From Deltaproteobacteria bacterium (GTDB lineage: Bacteria > Desulfobacterota > Desulfobacteria > Desulfobacterales > B30-G6), in contig JAJDNW010000009.1 in assembly GCA_022340465.1 (NCBI GenBank), positions 1-40,059 on the forward strand: a stretch of 40,059 nucleotides of DNA, read 5' to 3'. This document shows positions 1 to 9,435 of this stretch, in pieces. A program made the position numbers and the translations under genes. A model generated the notes under the pieces. That model saw only the letters and a list, made by a program, of their open reading frames with translations, did not search any database and was not told the DNA's origin. Within the stretch, counting starts at the first letter, position 1; each line of letters opens with the position of its first letter.

Positions 1-810
1 TATCCCGACGGCGGTCACTATAAAGCCCTGTCCGCAGCCGACACGCAAAAACTGGCCCGGGAATGCGGCCTGGCCCCGAGAGAGGTGGATATTGCCGCTT
101 TGGGTCGCCGCATCATCCCCGAACGCTACGCTCGCAACATGCGGTCCTTTTCCGCAGAAGACCAGAAGCTGCTGCTCGAATCCCGGGTCACCGTCGTGGG
201 GACCGGCGGCCTCGGAGGGACGGTTGCCGAGACGCTTGCCAGAATCGGCGTCGGTTCACTGAATCTGATCGACGGCGACTGTTTCGAAGAGAGCAACCTC
301 AACCGTCAACTTTTCAGCACCGAAACTTCCCTGGGAAAGCCCAAGGCACAGACCGCGGCCGCGAGAATCGCCTCGGTCAACGCGACAACCCACGTCACCT
401 GCCACTGCTGCAACCTGGAGGAAGACAATGCCGGCGAGCTCATTCGAGGCTCGGACCTGACTGTCGACTGTCTGGACAATCTCCCTGCGCGCTTTACCCT
501 TCAGAGCGCATCGCAGGCTGCCGGCATCCCCATGGTATCGGCCGCCGTAGGCGGGCAGGCGGGTCAGGTGACGGCCGTCTTTCCTCAAGACCCCGGGCTG
601 GAATTGATTTACGGCCCCCCGCACGAAGCCGCCGACCTGAAAGGCGCCGAAAGGAGCCTCGGCAACCTTCCATTTGCCGTCACCGCCATCGCGGCCCTGG
701 AATGTTCAGAGGTGGTCAAGATTATTTTAAAAAGAGACTCCGCCTTGAGAAACCGGCTGCTGATCGTCGACCTCGAGGACTACACCTTTGAACGCCTGCG
801 GCTGACCTGA
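1..810 (+). CDS. ThiF/MoeB/HesA-family adenylyltransferase (5' partial)
   Basis: E1-like enzymes of this family adenylate the C-terminal glycine of a ubiquitin-like sulfur carrier (ThiS or MoaD) in thiamin or molybdopterin synthesis. The nucleotide-binding glycine motif GTGGLGG, the downstream acidic D-G-D, the arginine in NLNRQ and the lysine in GKPKA are all visible, followed by VDCLDN. I see no CxxC zinc pair. The reading frame is open to base 1 with no stop, so the gene begins outside the window; a GTG at 85 is only an internal candidate start. It ends in TGA and overlaps the convergent MBL-fold gene by 31 bp. Which sulfur carrier it serves cannot be told from the window. Confidence 0.8.
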   Translation, partial: YPDGGHYKALSAADTQKLARECGLAPREVDIAALGRRIIPERYARNMRSFSAEDQKLLLESRVTVVGTGGLGGTVAETLARIGVGSLNLIDGDCFEESNLNRQLFSTETSLGKPKAQTAAARIASVNATTHVTCHCCNLEEDNAGELIRGSDLTVDCLDNLPARFTLQSASQAAGIPMVSAAVGGQAGQVTAVFPQDPGLELIYGPPHEAADLKGAERSLGNLPFAVTAIAALECSEVVKIILKRDSALRNRLLIVDLEDYTFERLRLT

Positions 811-1682
811 TAGACCATGCTCCCCACCACCAGCTTCATTACCCATGCCGACATCCAGCCGCCGGGGACCATCGTCATGAATTTATCCGTAATCTCCTCG
901 GTGCTCTTTTCTATGTCGCCCGTGCGCGCATAGGTGCTTTCCACAAGATCGCGCGTTTGAAGGGCCGACTCCCGGGACAGGGCCATGAACTTACGGCAGT
1001 CCTCACCCGTCCGGCACCCCTGATGTTCGGCCAAAAGGATTTCAGGTTCTAAAGCGAACATCCTTTCAAGGCTGCGCAGGTAATCGTCGAAACTGGAGTT
1101 GGCCGCGGTGAACACCATCTCCCCGGTCGGGATTCCGGCCGCATCCGAGGCGAACAGCGCCTTTTCCAGGGGGAAATAGAGGGACAGGGAGCAGGTGGAA
1201 TGCCCGGGGGTTTCGAGAACCTGCAGGTCGAGGCGGCCGCATGTGAGGATGTCGCCGTCGGCGACCACCCGGTCGACGCCTATGTTGAAGCCGTCGAGGC
1301 ACAGATCGCCGGCGGAAACATCCGGCAGGACTTCCTTGAGGCGCTGCCGGTTCAACGCCCCGATGCCGGCCGCCACTTTGGGGGTCGACAGAAGCTTTTT
1401 GGCTCTTTCGGAAGCCACAACCCGGATCCACGGCCACTTTTTCTTGAAATAGGGCACGATGCCGCAGTGGTCGAAATGGGAATGCAGAATCACCAGTTGA
1501 TGAATGCGCTCGGGTTCGATTTCCAGGTCCTTCAGCTGCCCTTCGACAGCCGGAGCGATAGAGGTAAATCCGCCGCCCAAGAGCGTGTACGATTCCCCTC
1601 CGTCAAGCAGGTAGACACAGCTTTCCTTGGTCCCCAACAGGGTGATACGTTCCGTAACCTTTCCGGGTTGGTCGATGATCAT
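780..1682 (-). CDS. MBL-fold metallo-hydrolase
   Basis: A 300-residue metallo-beta-lactamase-fold hydrolase. The metal-binding motif HSHFDHCG is present about 80 residues in, followed by the later ligands in TPGHSTCS and ASDAAG. The family covers glyoxalase II-like, lactonase and other hydrolases, and the substrate cannot be inferred. I chose the ATG at 1682 because AAAGGAGT lies about 7 nt upstream; the frame stays open to 1727 without a better start. The stop is an amber codon (780-782) inside the end of the convergent ThiF-like gene. Amber readthrough would add about 55 codons before TAA. Confidence 0.85.
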   Translation of the reverse strand: MIIDQPGKVTERITLLGTKESCVYLLDGGESYTLLGGGFTSIAPAVEGQLKDLEIEPERIHQLVILHSHFDHCGIVPYFKKKWPWIRVVASERAKKLLSTPKVAAGIGALNRQRLKEVLPDVSAGDLCLDGFNIGVDRVVADGDILTCGRLDLQVLETPGHSTCSLSLYFPLEKALFASDAAGIPTGEMVFTAANSSFDDYLRSLERMFALEPEILLAEHQGCRTGEDCRKFMALSRESALQTRDLVESTYARTGDIEKSTEEITDKFMTMVPGGWMSAWVMKLVVGSMVYQVSRRRSKV

Positions 1683-1743
1683 CGATTGACTCCTTTCATT
1701 TCTGTTTGACACGCGTTCATGTTTCAACTATTTTGCCTGGACC

Positions 1744-2343
1744 ATGCAAACCACTGAAGACAGATTAAAAAAACAGGTTCAATTCATTCTCGAAATCGAC
1801 AAACTGAAAAAAATCGTACGCCAAAGCCTTTTGTCCGACCGGTCGCGCAAGGAAAACGATGCCGAACATTCCTGGCACATTGCCCTGATGGCGGTTCTGC
1901 TTTCTGAACATGCCGACAAAAAGGGCATCGATCTCAAGCACGTGGTGACCATGCTGCTGGTGCACGACCTGGTGGAAATCGACGCCGGCGACACCTTCTG
2001 CTACGATGAAAAAGGCAATGTCGACAAGTTGGAGCGCGAAATAAAAGCGGCCGACCGGATTTTCAACCTGCTGCCCCCGGATCAGGCCGCTTATTTTCGA
2101 TCCCTTTGGGATGAATTCGAATCGCGTCAGACCGCCGAGGCTCGATTCGCAGCCGCCATGGACCGGTTAGAGCCCCTCCTGCTCAATTACCACACCGACG
2201 GCGGCACCTGGAAGGAACACGGCGTTAAAAAAAAACAGGTCGTTTCCCGCAACCAGCCGATCGAGAAGGGTTCCGCCACCCTCTGGGAGTACGCCTCGCA
2301 GTTGATCGAGGATGCCGTGGCCAAGGGGTACATGCGGGAATGA
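1744..2343 (+). CDS. HD-domain phosphohydrolase (HDDC2/YfbR-like)
   Basis: A 199-residue HD-superfamily protein. Metal ligands are visible as AEHSWHIA, then VHDLVEIDAGD, which is the H...HD...D arrangement of the HDDC2/YfbR 5'-deoxynucleotidase group. By family it is expected to remove phosphate from deoxyribonucleoside 5'-monophosphates in the cytosol. The start ATG is 61 bp from the divergent MBL gene start, so the two may share a promoter region. It ends in TGA. The exact nucleotide substrate is not determined by the sequence. Confidence 0.85.
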   Translation: MQTTEDRLKKQVQFILEIDKLKKIVRQSLLSDRSRKENDAEHSWHIALMAVLLSEHADKKGIDLKHVVTMLLVHDLVEIDAGDTFCYDEKGNVDKLEREIKAADRIFNLLPPDQAAYFRSLWDEFESRQTAEARFAAAMDRLEPLLLNYHTDGGTWKEHGVKKKQVVSRNQPIEKGSATLWEYASQLIEDAVAKGYMRE

Positions 2344-2352
2344 GGGGAAAGA

Positions 2353-2404
2353 AGCGCATAGCTGATAGCGTGCCATGAGCTATGACCTGTCAGCTATGAG
2401 CTCA
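2353..2404. repeat. Degenerate CATAGCTGATAG/CAGCTATGAGCT palindromic repeat, copy 1
   Basis: Non-coding sequence after the HD gene built of partly self-complementary CATAGCT, ATGAGCTATGAC and CAGCTATGAGCT words. A related stretch lies at 36602-36662, upstream of the second MFS gene. It looks like a genome-wide intergenic palindromic repeat and I see no ORF in it. Confidence 0.4.
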
Positions 2405-2461
2405 TCTCTTTTCACTCGACCCCTGGAATCCTCGGCCCCTGGATCCTATTTAAGCCAGCAG

Positions 2462-2626
2462 TCGGGGCGTTTTAGCCTACTACCCTCGTCATTCCTGCGT
2501 GCCTGCCCCGGTATGGTGTTGGGCCGGGGGCAGGACGCGCGGTGAACTGTCAGCGCTATCCAGGGCACATAGCTAATCGCTTTCTGGATCCCTGCCTTCG
2601 CAGGGATGACGGAAAAAACGCCCCGA
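2462..2626. repeat. MITE-like palindromic element, copy A
   Basis: A 165-bp element with perfect 12-bp terminal inverted repeats (TCGGGGCGTTTT at 2462-2473 and AAAACGCCCCGA at 2615-2626). Inside is a second, nearly perfect inverted pair (GTCATTCCTGCG and CGCAGGGATGAC). Its first 150 bp align, largely base for base, to 22271-22421. It carries no transposase. It ends 4 bp before the stop codon of rsmG. Confidence 0.75.
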
Positions 2627-2630
2627 TGGC

Positions 2631-3353
2631 TCAATTAAGTGATTTCAGCGTCCTCACCGTCACCAAGGTTCTTTCGGTTTGAATGTAGGGCAGGCGGCAT
2701 TGCCGCACAGCGACCCGAATTCGTGATCCGCCTCCTTTTGTCGATCCGGAGCCGCCTTGACCCTCCATTGCGCGCAGCCCCTCGATTTCCGCCGCCAGCC
2801 TGCCGTCGTGCCTTCCCTTGTAAGCCACGACCATTCCGTTGCCGTTCAGCATCGGCAGTGCCGACCGGACAAAGGGCTCCAGATCGGCAAAGGCCCGGCA
2901 CACGATCAGATCGAACCGCTCCTCCTGCGGCACATCTTCAAAACGCTGCCGTCGGACATGTATGCCCCCGATCTGCAGGGAACGAATGGCCTGTTTCAAA
3001 TAGTTGACCCGTTTACGCCTGGCCTCCAAAAGCGTAACGGACAATGACGGCCTGACGATTTTGAGCGGTATTCCCGGAAATCCGGCGCCGGATCCCACGT
3101 CCAGCAGGGATGCGCCGGAGTCGGCCGTCATGTGATCGTCGATGAGCGGGACGGCGATGATGGAATCCAGGTAGTGCTTGACGGCCATGTCAAAAGGATC
3201 GGTGATGGCGGTCAGGTTGACTTTGCGGTTCCAGTGCACCAACTCCCGGGCATGCACGGCAAATTCCTCGGCCTGCTTCGCCGACAGACGCATGCCCAAC
3301 ATACCGGCACCGTCGACAATCGTGGAAATCCAGGCGGGAGAACCGATGCTCAT
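2631..3353 (-). CDS. rsmG: 16S rRNA (guanine527-N7)-methyltransferase RsmG
   Basis: A Rossmann-fold S-adenosylmethionine methyltransferase that makes m7G527 in 16S rRNA. The SAM-binding motif LLDVGSGAGFPGIPLK is exact for the family, preceded by HWNRKVNLTAITDP and the conserved KHYLDS. The ATG at 3353 is preferred; an in-frame TTG at 3365 is a possible alternative and no strong ribosome binding site decides. It is 30 bp downstream of the acetyl-CoA hydrolase/GNAT gene on the same strand and could be co-transcribed. The last codons abut the MITE-like element, so the C-terminus (KSLN) may have been altered by that insertion. Confidence 0.9.
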   Translation of the reverse strand: MSIGSPAWISTIVDGAGMLGMRLSAKQAEEFAVHARELVHWNRKVNLTAITDPFDMAVKHYLDSIIAVPLIDDHMTADSGASLLDVGSGAGFPGIPLKIVRPSLSVTLLEARRKRVNYLKQAIRSLQIGGIHVRRQRFEDVPQEERFDLIVCRAFADLEPFVRSALPMLNGNGMVVAYKGRHDGRLAAEIEGLRAMEGQGGSGSTKGGGSRIRVAVRQCRLPYIQTERTLVTVRTLKSLN

Positions 3354-3383
3354 CCTGCGCTTCAAGAGGGCCCCCCGCGCATG

Positions 3384-5261
3384 TTACGCGTCCGCCTTTT
3401 CTTCCGGTGGATCGAAATCCATGACGATCTCGACATCGCCTCCAATCGAGCTCTCGATCCTGGCATGCGGGTAGCGTTTCTTGAACACATGCAGCATGGC
3501 CGCATTTTCCCGCAACACCGTCGCGGTAAAACCGGTGTAATCGTTCTCCCTTGCTATGCCTTCGAGCATATCAAGCAGAAACGAGGCCGTGCCCAGGCCC
3601 TGAAAATCCTCCCTGACCACAAAGGCGACCTCCGCCCGGCCGCCGTCGTCGGCATAGGAACCGATAGCCATGATCTCCTTGTGGCCGCCCTTCTGCACCA
3701 GCCCCACGATGGACATGTTCTTGCGGTAATCGACCGAAGCCCACTGCTTCTGCACCACCTCGTGGGAAAAGAGCTGCATGCGATAAAAGAAACGGAAGTA
3801 AATGGTTTTCTCCTGCAGGCTGTAGAAAAAATTACGATAAGCGAACTCATCAGAGGGAAGCAGGGGGCGGAATTCGACGGTTTTACCGTTTTTCAGCGTG
3901 AAGTTGCGTTTGTAACTCTCCAGAAACAGGAGGTCCTCACTCGACGGCGGCATCTGGTCCTGAAAGATGTAGTGGCGTTTTTTGGCGAATTCGATCAGGT
4001 CCTCCCGGAATTTCGGGTGGGCGATCTGGGCCAGTTCCATCACCCGCTGGTAGATACCCTTGCCCTGAAGCTCGGCGATGCCGTACTCGGTGATGATGAA
4101 ATTCACATCCCCGCGGGTGGTGGCCACGCCGGCGCCCTCACTCAGGTGGGGAACGATGCGCGAAACCTTGCCGTTCTGGGCTGTCGACGGCAGGGCAATA
4201 ATGGAAAAACCCCCCTTGGACATGGCGCTGCCCCGCAGGAAATCCACCTGATCGCCGATGCCGCTGTAAAACATGTACCCCATGGAGTCGGAGCAAACCT
4301 GCCCGGTAAGGTCGACCTCGAGGGCGGAGCTGATGGAAACCAGATTGTCGTTGCGGGCGATGACCGTCGGGTCGTTGACGAACTCCGAGGAGCGGAAATA
4401 AAACATGGGATTATTGTTCACGTAGTCGTATATCTTATCGGATCCCATGCACAGAGAGGCCACCACCCGGCCGGGCAGAAGGGTTTTTTTCTTGTTGGAG
4501 ATCACGTTTTTCTCGAAAAGCGGCAGAAAACCGTCGGTGATCAGCTGCGTGTGAATGCCGAGATCCTTCTTGTCGTCGAGATACTTGAGAATGGCATAGG
4601 GCAGATGACCGAAACCGATCTGCAGCGTGGCGCCGTCGTCGACGAGTTGATTGACAAAAAAGGCGATGCGCACGGCGATTTTTTCGTCCTTCACGCTGGG
4701 GAGGGCTTCCACCAGCGGTTCTTCATGCCAGACAATACAGTCGAGTTCGTCCACGTGGACGAAACTGTCTCCCCAGGTTCGCGGCATTTTCGGATTTACC
4801 TGGGCAATCACCGTTCCGGCGTTCTCGAGACCCGAGCGGGTGATGTCGACGGAAACGCCGAGACTGCAATAGCCGAACTTGTCGGGGGGGCTCACCTGCA
4901 CCAGGGCCACGTCCAGGCCAATGCGATGGCTCGAGAACAGTCTGGGTATCTGGGAAAGATAGGTGGGCAGGTAGTCTATCTTGCCCTCGAACGCCGCCTT
5001 GCGCATCTGGCTGCTGATGAAAAACAGTTTCAGGGAAAAGCGGCGCAGGAAATCGGGGTCGTCGACAAACTCGGCCAGGGTCATGGACAGCATCTGATAG
5101 ATCATGATGTCCTGCAGCTTCGGGTCCTTGACCATCGAGCGGATCAGATGTTGCGGTTCCCCGCATCCCGTGCCGATGAAAACTCGGCTTCCGCGTTTGA
5201 TCATCGCGACGGCGTCTTCGGCGCTGGCCAGTTTGTCGGGACAGTATTCTTTTAAATTCAT
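3384..5261 (-). CDS. Acetyl-CoA hydrolase/CoA-transferase fused to a GNAT acetyltransferase
   Basis: A 625-residue two-domain protein. Residues ~1-440 are an acetyl-CoA hydrolase/4-hydroxybutyrate CoA-transferase-like domain with the typical TTRGDVNFIITEYGIAEL stretch. Residues ~460-620 are a GNAT N-acyltransferase domain, with VREDFQGLGTA as the acetyl-CoA pyrophosphate loop. The first half moves or hydrolyses CoA thioesters; the second would acylate an amine, possibly a protein lysine. The architecture recurs in Desulfobacterota. The start ATG is preceded by GAAAGG about 11 nt upstream. It lies directly upstream of rsmG. Substrates are not predictable. Confidence 0.85.
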   Translation of the reverse strand: MNLKEYCPDKLASAEDAVAMIKRGSRVFIGTGCGEPQHLIRSMVKDPKLQDIMIYQMLSMTLAEFVDDPDFLRRFSLKLFFISSQMRKAAFEGKIDYLPTYLSQIPRLFSSHRIGLDVALVQVSPPDKFGYCSLGVSVDITRSGLENAGTVIAQVNPKMPRTWGDSFVHVDELDCIVWHEEPLVEALPSVKDEKIAVRIAFFVNQLVDDGATLQIGFGHLPYAILKYLDDKKDLGIHTQLITDGFLPLFEKNVISNKKKTLLPGRVVASLCMGSDKIYDYVNNNPMFYFRSSEFVNDPTVIARNDNLVSISSALEVDLTGQVCSDSMGYMFYSGIGDQVDFLRGSAMSKGGFSIIALPSTAQNGKVSRIVPHLSEGAGVATTRGDVNFIITEYGIAELQGKGIYQRVMELAQIAHPKFREDLIEFAKKRHYIFQDQMPPSSEDLLFLESYKRNFTLKNGKTVEFRPLLPSDEFAYRNFFYSLQEKTIYFRFFYRMQLFSHEVVQKQWASVDYRKNMSIVGLVQKGGHKEIMAIGSYADDGGRAEVAFVVREDFQGLGTASFLLDMLEGIARENDYTGFTATVLRENAAMLHVFKKRYPHARIESSIGGDVEIVMDFDPPEEKADA

Positions 5262-5371
5262 GGTCCACTCACGCCTTTCCCGGCAGTCCGCTTGTTCAGA
5301 ACAGCTGCCGACAGTTCAAGAAATTTTATTCCAAACAGTATAAACCAAGATCAGTTGAGGCACAAGCTAGG

Positions 5372-5695
5372 CTAGAACATTTTGCCAGCCAGCCAGTACA
5401 GCAGCATCCCCACGACTACCGTACCGCCCAGCGATCTCGTCATCAGGGCGAACAAAAAGGTCGGCAAAGCCACCAGCAACTCCTGGCCGAATGGATCAAA
5501 ACTGCGCGGTTCACCGGTTACGATCAGGGCCGGCAGAAGAATCGCCGCCAGGATGGATGCCGGAATGAGTTCCAGCCATTCCACGAACAGGCCGGGCAAA
5601 TTGTAGCGCGAGAGAAAAAACAGCGGCATCCAGCGTGGCAGGTAGGTTACCGCACCCATCAGGGCAATCAGGATGACATAATCCATGGGTCTCAC
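5372..5695 (-). CDS. azlD: AzlD-family branched-chain amino-acid exporter, small subunit
   Basis: A 107-residue, very hydrophobic protein with about four membrane segments and the family-typical YLPRWMPLFFLSR near the N-terminus. With AzlC it forms a two-component exporter of branched-chain amino acids. The GTG start overlaps the azlC stop (GTGA, 4 nt), so translation is coupled; an ATG at 5686 is an alternative. The stop is amber TAG, with a TGA six codons later, so readthrough would add only a short tail. Confidence 0.85.
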   Translation of the reverse strand: MRPMDYVILIALMGAVTYLPRWMPLFFLSRYNLPGLFVEWLELIPASILAAILLPALIVTGEPRSFDPFGQELLVALPTFLFALMTRSLGGTVVVGMLLYWLAGKMF

Positions 5696-6378
5696 CGTCC
5701 CCCTGCTCTCTTGATCGCCACGCCGAACCCTGCCGCCAGCATGCTGGCCAGGACGATGTAGGCATTACCGGGAATGACTAGCGCCAGCGCCACCGCCACC
5801 AGGCCGGCCAAGACGGCCGTCAGGATCGTCACCCAGTCTTTGAGTTGAAAAATAAGAAGACAGATGAACATGGCCGTGAGGGCGTAATCGATCCCGAATG
5901 CGTGCGGCGGAATCAGATGACCGAAAAATCCGCCGGCAACCGTGCTGACCAACCAGGTCAGGTTGGCAGTCTGGTTCAATACCATCGCACGGTCCAGATC
6001 CCAGTCGCCTGCAATCAGGCGGGTATAGTTGACGGCAAAACTTTCATCGGTGACCCCGTAAGCGAAAAAAGAAAGCTTCAGCCGGCTCTTGTCTTTCATA
6101 AGCGCCGCCAGGGAGGAACTCATCAGCAGGTGCCGCAGGTTGACCATGAAGGTAGTGGCGACAATGGATAGCAGCGAAGCCCCCGCCGAAAGCATGGACA
6201 CGGCGATGAACTGTGAACTGCCGGCAAATACGCACAACGACATCAATCCGACCTGCAAAGGCGTCAGGCCCGCTTTCTGAGCCAGCACGCCGAAAGCCAG
6301 GCCGATGGGCATGTACCCCAGGCAGATCGGCCAGGCGGCGGCGGCTCCCTGAGTCAGTTTTCCTTTTACCTCGATCAT
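5692..6378 (-). CDS. azlC: AzlC-family branched-chain amino-acid exporter, large subunit
   Basis: A 228-residue inner-membrane permease. The N-terminal LGYMPIGLAFGVLA and CVFAGSSQFIAV stretches are the AzlC/YgaZ signature, and NLRHLLM follows. Several further hydrophobic helices span the length. It pairs with AzlD (coupled by GTGA) to export branched-chain amino acids. AGGAGG lies 5-6 nt before the ATG. The 731-bp gap upstream separates it from the divergent EF-G gene. Confidence 0.9.
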   Translation of the reverse strand: MIEVKGKLTQGAAAAWPICLGYMPIGLAFGVLAQKAGLTPLQVGLMSLCVFAGSSQFIAVSMLSAGASLLSIVATTFMVNLRHLLMSSSLAALMKDKSRLKLSFFAYGVTDESFAVNYTRLIAGDWDLDRAMVLNQTANLTWLVSTVAGGFFGHLIPPHAFGIDYALTAMFICLLIFQLKDWVTILTAVLAGLVAVALALVIPGNAYIVLASMLAAGFGVAIKRAGGR

Positions 6379-6921
6379 GTTTCCTCCTGCCTAAATTGAG
6401 CGATTTTCGGGTTTGCCGCAGATGCAAGGAAAATGTTTTTTCGCTTTAGTCTCCTATCCGGGGTGACATTTGACGCCGCAGGTGCGGTGAACCCGGAAAT
6501 CCCGGAGGGTTTCAATTTTTAAGAATGAAAACAGATAAAATCCATTGAAAATATGTTTGTTTTGACCATTCCCAAAATTTGAAACACTCAACTTAGGTCC
6601 TGATGTCACCTGCTTCCAAACACATCTTGAAAGGGAATTGTCCCCCTAAAAGCAATTCAACGTGCCATCCCATAGCACAACTTGACGCGATATTGAAGAT
6701 TTCCCTCGGCAGGCATTCAGATCAGGTTTTAAGGCACGGGCGGGCACCACGTGTCCCGACGGCGGCCGGCCACTTTAATGGGGCGGAAGGCGCTTCCGCA
6801 TGGTTGCACGATCAACATGGCAAAATGCATATAATGATTTGTTATTACATTGGATATCAAATCGAAAGCACTACTTTCCGATGCAACACAAAGTGAATTA
6901 CAAGGATTGTATCTATTTTTA
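6379..6921. other. Gene-poor gap upstream of azlC and the EF-G promoter
   Basis: About 540 bp in which I recognise no gene. It holds a small GC hairpin near 6490-6515 (AACCC...GGGTT followed by a T-rich run) and becomes strongly AT-rich towards 6880. A 97-codon open frame at 6603-6896 has no ribosome binding site and no recognisable protein character. Part of it should contain the azlC promoter, which I could not pinpoint. Confidence 0.4.
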
Positions 6922-6950
6922 TTGACAAATCGCTTTTCTTTAATTATATT
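6922..6950 (+). promoter_or_regulatory. Consensus sigma-70 promoter of the EF-G gene
   Basis: TTGACA at 6922-6927 (perfect -35), 17-bp spacer, TATATT at 6945-6950 (-10), in an AT-rich stretch. A start near 6957 would give a leader of about 150 nt before the EF-G ATG at 7110. It is the best sigma-70-type promoter I found in the window. Confidence 0.7.
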
Positions 6951-6997
6951 TGATAATTTCCTAACTATATAGCTCTATATAAGTGTGCTATCAACGG

Positions 6998-7029
6998 CCA
7001 CCCTCTCTGTCACCGGGTGGTTTTGTTTT
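6998..7029 (+). terminator. Terminator-like hairpin in the EF-G leader
   Basis: CCACCC (6998-7003) pairs with GGGTGG (7015-7020) across an 11-nt loop, and is followed at once by TTTTGTTTT. This has intrinsic-terminator form but sits between the promoter at 6922-6950 and the EF-G start, so it could act as an attenuator. GCGGGAA further on can pair with the TTCCCCCGC segment, which offers a second structure. No upstream plus-strand gene needs a terminator here. Confidence 0.5.
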
Positions 7030-7109
7030 GTTCGGCGGGAACGGCGGCACGTGCGCGTCCGCACTTCCCCCGCAGGAAACCAGCAGCGATCAATTAAGGA
7101 ACATTTGTC

Positions 7110-9194
7110 ATGGAAAAAGACCTGAACCAGGTTCGGAACATCGGAATCAGTGCTCACATCGACTCTGGAAAGACGACCCTTACGGAAAGAATCTTGTTTT
7201 ACACCAACAGGATCCACGCCATTCACGATGTCAAGGGCAAGGACGGCGTCGGTGCGACCATGGACTCGATGGAGCTCGAGAAGGAACGCGGCATCACCAT
7301 CGCTTCGGCCGCCACCTACTGTGAATGGCGGAACCATCAGATCAATATCATCGACACCCCGGGCCACGTCGATTTCACCATCGAGGTCGAACGCTCCCTG
7401 AGGGTGCTTGACGGCGCCATCCTGGTGCTGTGTTCGGTGGGCGGCGTGCAGTCCCAGTCTATTACCGTGGATCTGCAGATGAAGCGCTACAAGGTCCCCT
7501 GCATCGCCTTTATCAACAAGTGCGACCGCAGCGGCGCCAATCCGTTCCGTGTTATCCAGCAGCTCAAGGAAAAGCTGGGACACAATGCCGTGGCCATGCA
7601 GATGCCCATCGGGCTCGAGGCCGACCTCGAGGGGGTTGTCGACCTCGTGTCCATGCAGGCCCTCTATTTTGAGGGTGCCAACGGAGAGACGCTGAGAACC
7701 GCGGAAATTCCAGCCGCCATGCGCGAGGAGGCGGAAAGGCTGCGCGAGGCATTGATCGACGCCGCATCTATGTTTTCGGACGATCTCATGGAAGCCGCTC
7801 TGGAGGGGGAGGTCACAACTGAACTGCTGCTCAAGGCCGTCAGGGCCGGAACGCTCACGCGCGAAATCACCCCTGTTTTCATGGGCTCCGCCTACAAAAA
7901 CAAAGGGGTTCAGCCGCTTCTGGATGCCGTCACCGATCTTCTCCCCTGCCCCTCGGAAGTGGAAAACCAGGCCCTGGACATGCAGGCGGACGAAGCGTCG
8001 GTCGTTCTGCACTCGGATCCTGCCAAGCCCCCGGTCGCCCTGGCCTTCAAGTTGGAAGACGGGCAGTACGGACAACTCACCTATATCAGGGTGTATCAGG
8101 GCACCATCGCCAAGGGCGATACCATCGTAAATGCCCGGACGGGCAAAAAGGCCAAGGTGGGCAGGCTCGTTCGCATGCACGCCGATCAAATGGAAGAAAT
8201 CGATGCGATCCCCGCCGGTTACATCGGCGCGCTCTTCGGCATCGACTGCGCGTCCGGCGACACGTTCACCGACCGCAACAGCCGGCTCAGCATGACGTCC
8301 ATGTATGTGCCGGAGCCCGTTATTTCGCTGGCCATCGTTCCCAAGGACAACAAGGCCCAAAACAATATGTCGAAGGCGCTCAACCGCTTCACCAAAGAGG
8401 ATCCCACCTTTAAGACCTATGTCAACCAGGAGACGGGCGACACCATCATCTCCGGTATGGGAGAGTTGCACCTGGAAGTCTACATCGAACGGATGCGACG
8501 CGAATACAACGCCGACGTGGAAACCGGGATGCCCAGAGTCGCCTATCGCGAAACCATCACCCGCAAGGCAGCCTTCAATTACACCCATAAAAAACAGACC
8601 GGTGGAGCGGGCCAGTTCGGCCGTGTGGCCGGATACATGGAACCGGCCGATGCCGATGAGTTCGAATTCGTCAACAGCGTCACCGGCGGAGCCATCCCGA
8701 CCCAGTTTATCCCGGCCTGCGAAAAAGGCTTTCGAAACTGCCTGGAAAAGGGGCCCAAAATGGAGCTGCCGGTCACCGGCGTCCGAATCGTCATCAACGA
8801 CGGGGCATCCCATGCCGTGGATTCGTCGGAAATGGCCTTTCAGGCTGCCGCCCGAGGTGCTTTTCTGGAAGCCTACGCCCAGGCCCGGCCCGTCATTCAC
8901 GAACCGATCATGAAAGTCGTCGTCGAGTCTCCAACGGAATTCCAGGGCAGCGTCATGGGATCGCTGAATCAGCGCCGGGGCATCATTCTGGGTTCCCAGG
9001 ACGAAGGGGCCATGTGCGTCATCGAGGCCCAGGTACCCCTGGCGGAGATGTTCGGCTACTCCACGGTTCTGAGGTCGGGCACCCAGGGAAAAGCCCAGTT
9101 CACCATGGAATTCAACGCCTATCGACAGGTTCCGCAAAGTATTGCCGAGGAGTTGGTGAAAAAGGCCCAGGAGGAGAAAAAAAACGTCGCCTGA
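7110..9194 (+). CDS. fusA: Translation elongation factor G
   Basis: A 694-residue EF-G, full length, the GTPase that drives ribosomal translocation. G1 is [10 protein letters not shown]3 DTPGHVDF, G4 NKCD; domains II to V follow, including GGAGQFGRV in domain IV. GIGAT-like [20 protein letters not shown] marks the switch I region. It is not in a str operon (no rpsL, rpsG or tuf nearby) and resembles the spirochete/delta-proteobacterial EF-G1 subgroup (spdEFG1), assigned by eye only. TAAGGA lies about 10 nt before the ATG. It ends in TGA and has its own promoter and leader. Confidence 0.93.
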   Translation: MEKDLNQVRNIGISAHIDSGKTTLTERILFYTNRIHAIHDVKGKDGVGATMDSMELEKERGITIASAATYCEWRNHQINIIDTPGHVDFTIEVERSLRVLDGAILVLCSVGGVQSQSITVDLQMKRYKVPCIAFINKCDRSGANPFRVIQQLKEKLGHNAVAMQMPIGLEADLEGVVDLVSMQALYFEGANGETLRTAEIPAAMREEAERLREALIDAASMFSDDLMEAALEGEVTTELLLKAVRAGTLTREITPVFMGSAYKNKGVQPLLDAVTDLLPCPSEVENQALDMQADEASVVLHSDPAKPPVALAFKLEDGQYGQLTYIRVYQGTIAKGDTIVNARTGKKAKVGRLVRMHADQMEEIDAIPAGYIGALFGIDCASGDTFTDRNSRLSMTSMYVPEPVISLAIVPKDNKAQNNMSKALNRFTKEDPTFKTYVNQETGDTIISGMGELHLEVYIERMRREYNADVETGMPRVAYRETITRKAAFNYTHKKQTGGAGQFGRVAGYMEPADADEFEFVNSVTGGAIPTQFIPACEKGFRNCLEKGPKMELPVTGVRIVINDGASHAVDSSEMAFQAAARGAFLEAYAQARPVIHEPIMKVVVESPTEFQGSVMGSLNQRRGIILGSQDEGAMCVIEAQVPLAEMFGYSTVLRSGTQGKAQFTMEFNAYRQVPQSIAEELVKKAQEEKKNVA

Positions 9195-9205
9195 CAAAAA
9201 CGCTG

Positions 9206-9228
9206 GCCGCGCTTTCCTGAAACGCGGC
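9206..9228 (+). terminator. Hairpin after the EF-G gene
   Basis: GCCGCG pairs with CGCGGC, and TTTC with GAAA inside it, with a single bulged C and a 2-nt loop. It lies 11 nt past the EF-G stop. No T-run follows, so it is a 3'-end hairpin candidate rather than a clear intrinsic terminator. Confidence 0.35.
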
Positions 9229-9435
9229 TGTGTCGCCGTCATTTGAAATAAGAATAACAAGAGGATCACATTGCCTGGTCCCCTTTCAACGCGCAACGCA
9301 TGGCGTATAAAAACGATTATCATGACCAAACCAGACATCGCAGGGGCACGCAACCTGCAAACGACCGGTGGCTCAGCCGTAAAAAGCCCTTCGCGCCCGG
9401 CTGAGATCATCGACCTTAGAGAAAGGAATTTCAAC

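Noticed and set aside
3132-5255. A 707-codon open frame antisense to the acetyl-CoA hydrolase/GNAT gene.
   Set aside because: It is a shadow of third-position GC bias; the opposite strand has clear family motifs.
6603-6896. A 97-codon plus-strand frame upstream of EF-G.
   Set aside because: It has no ribosome binding site, odd composition, and no recognisable features.
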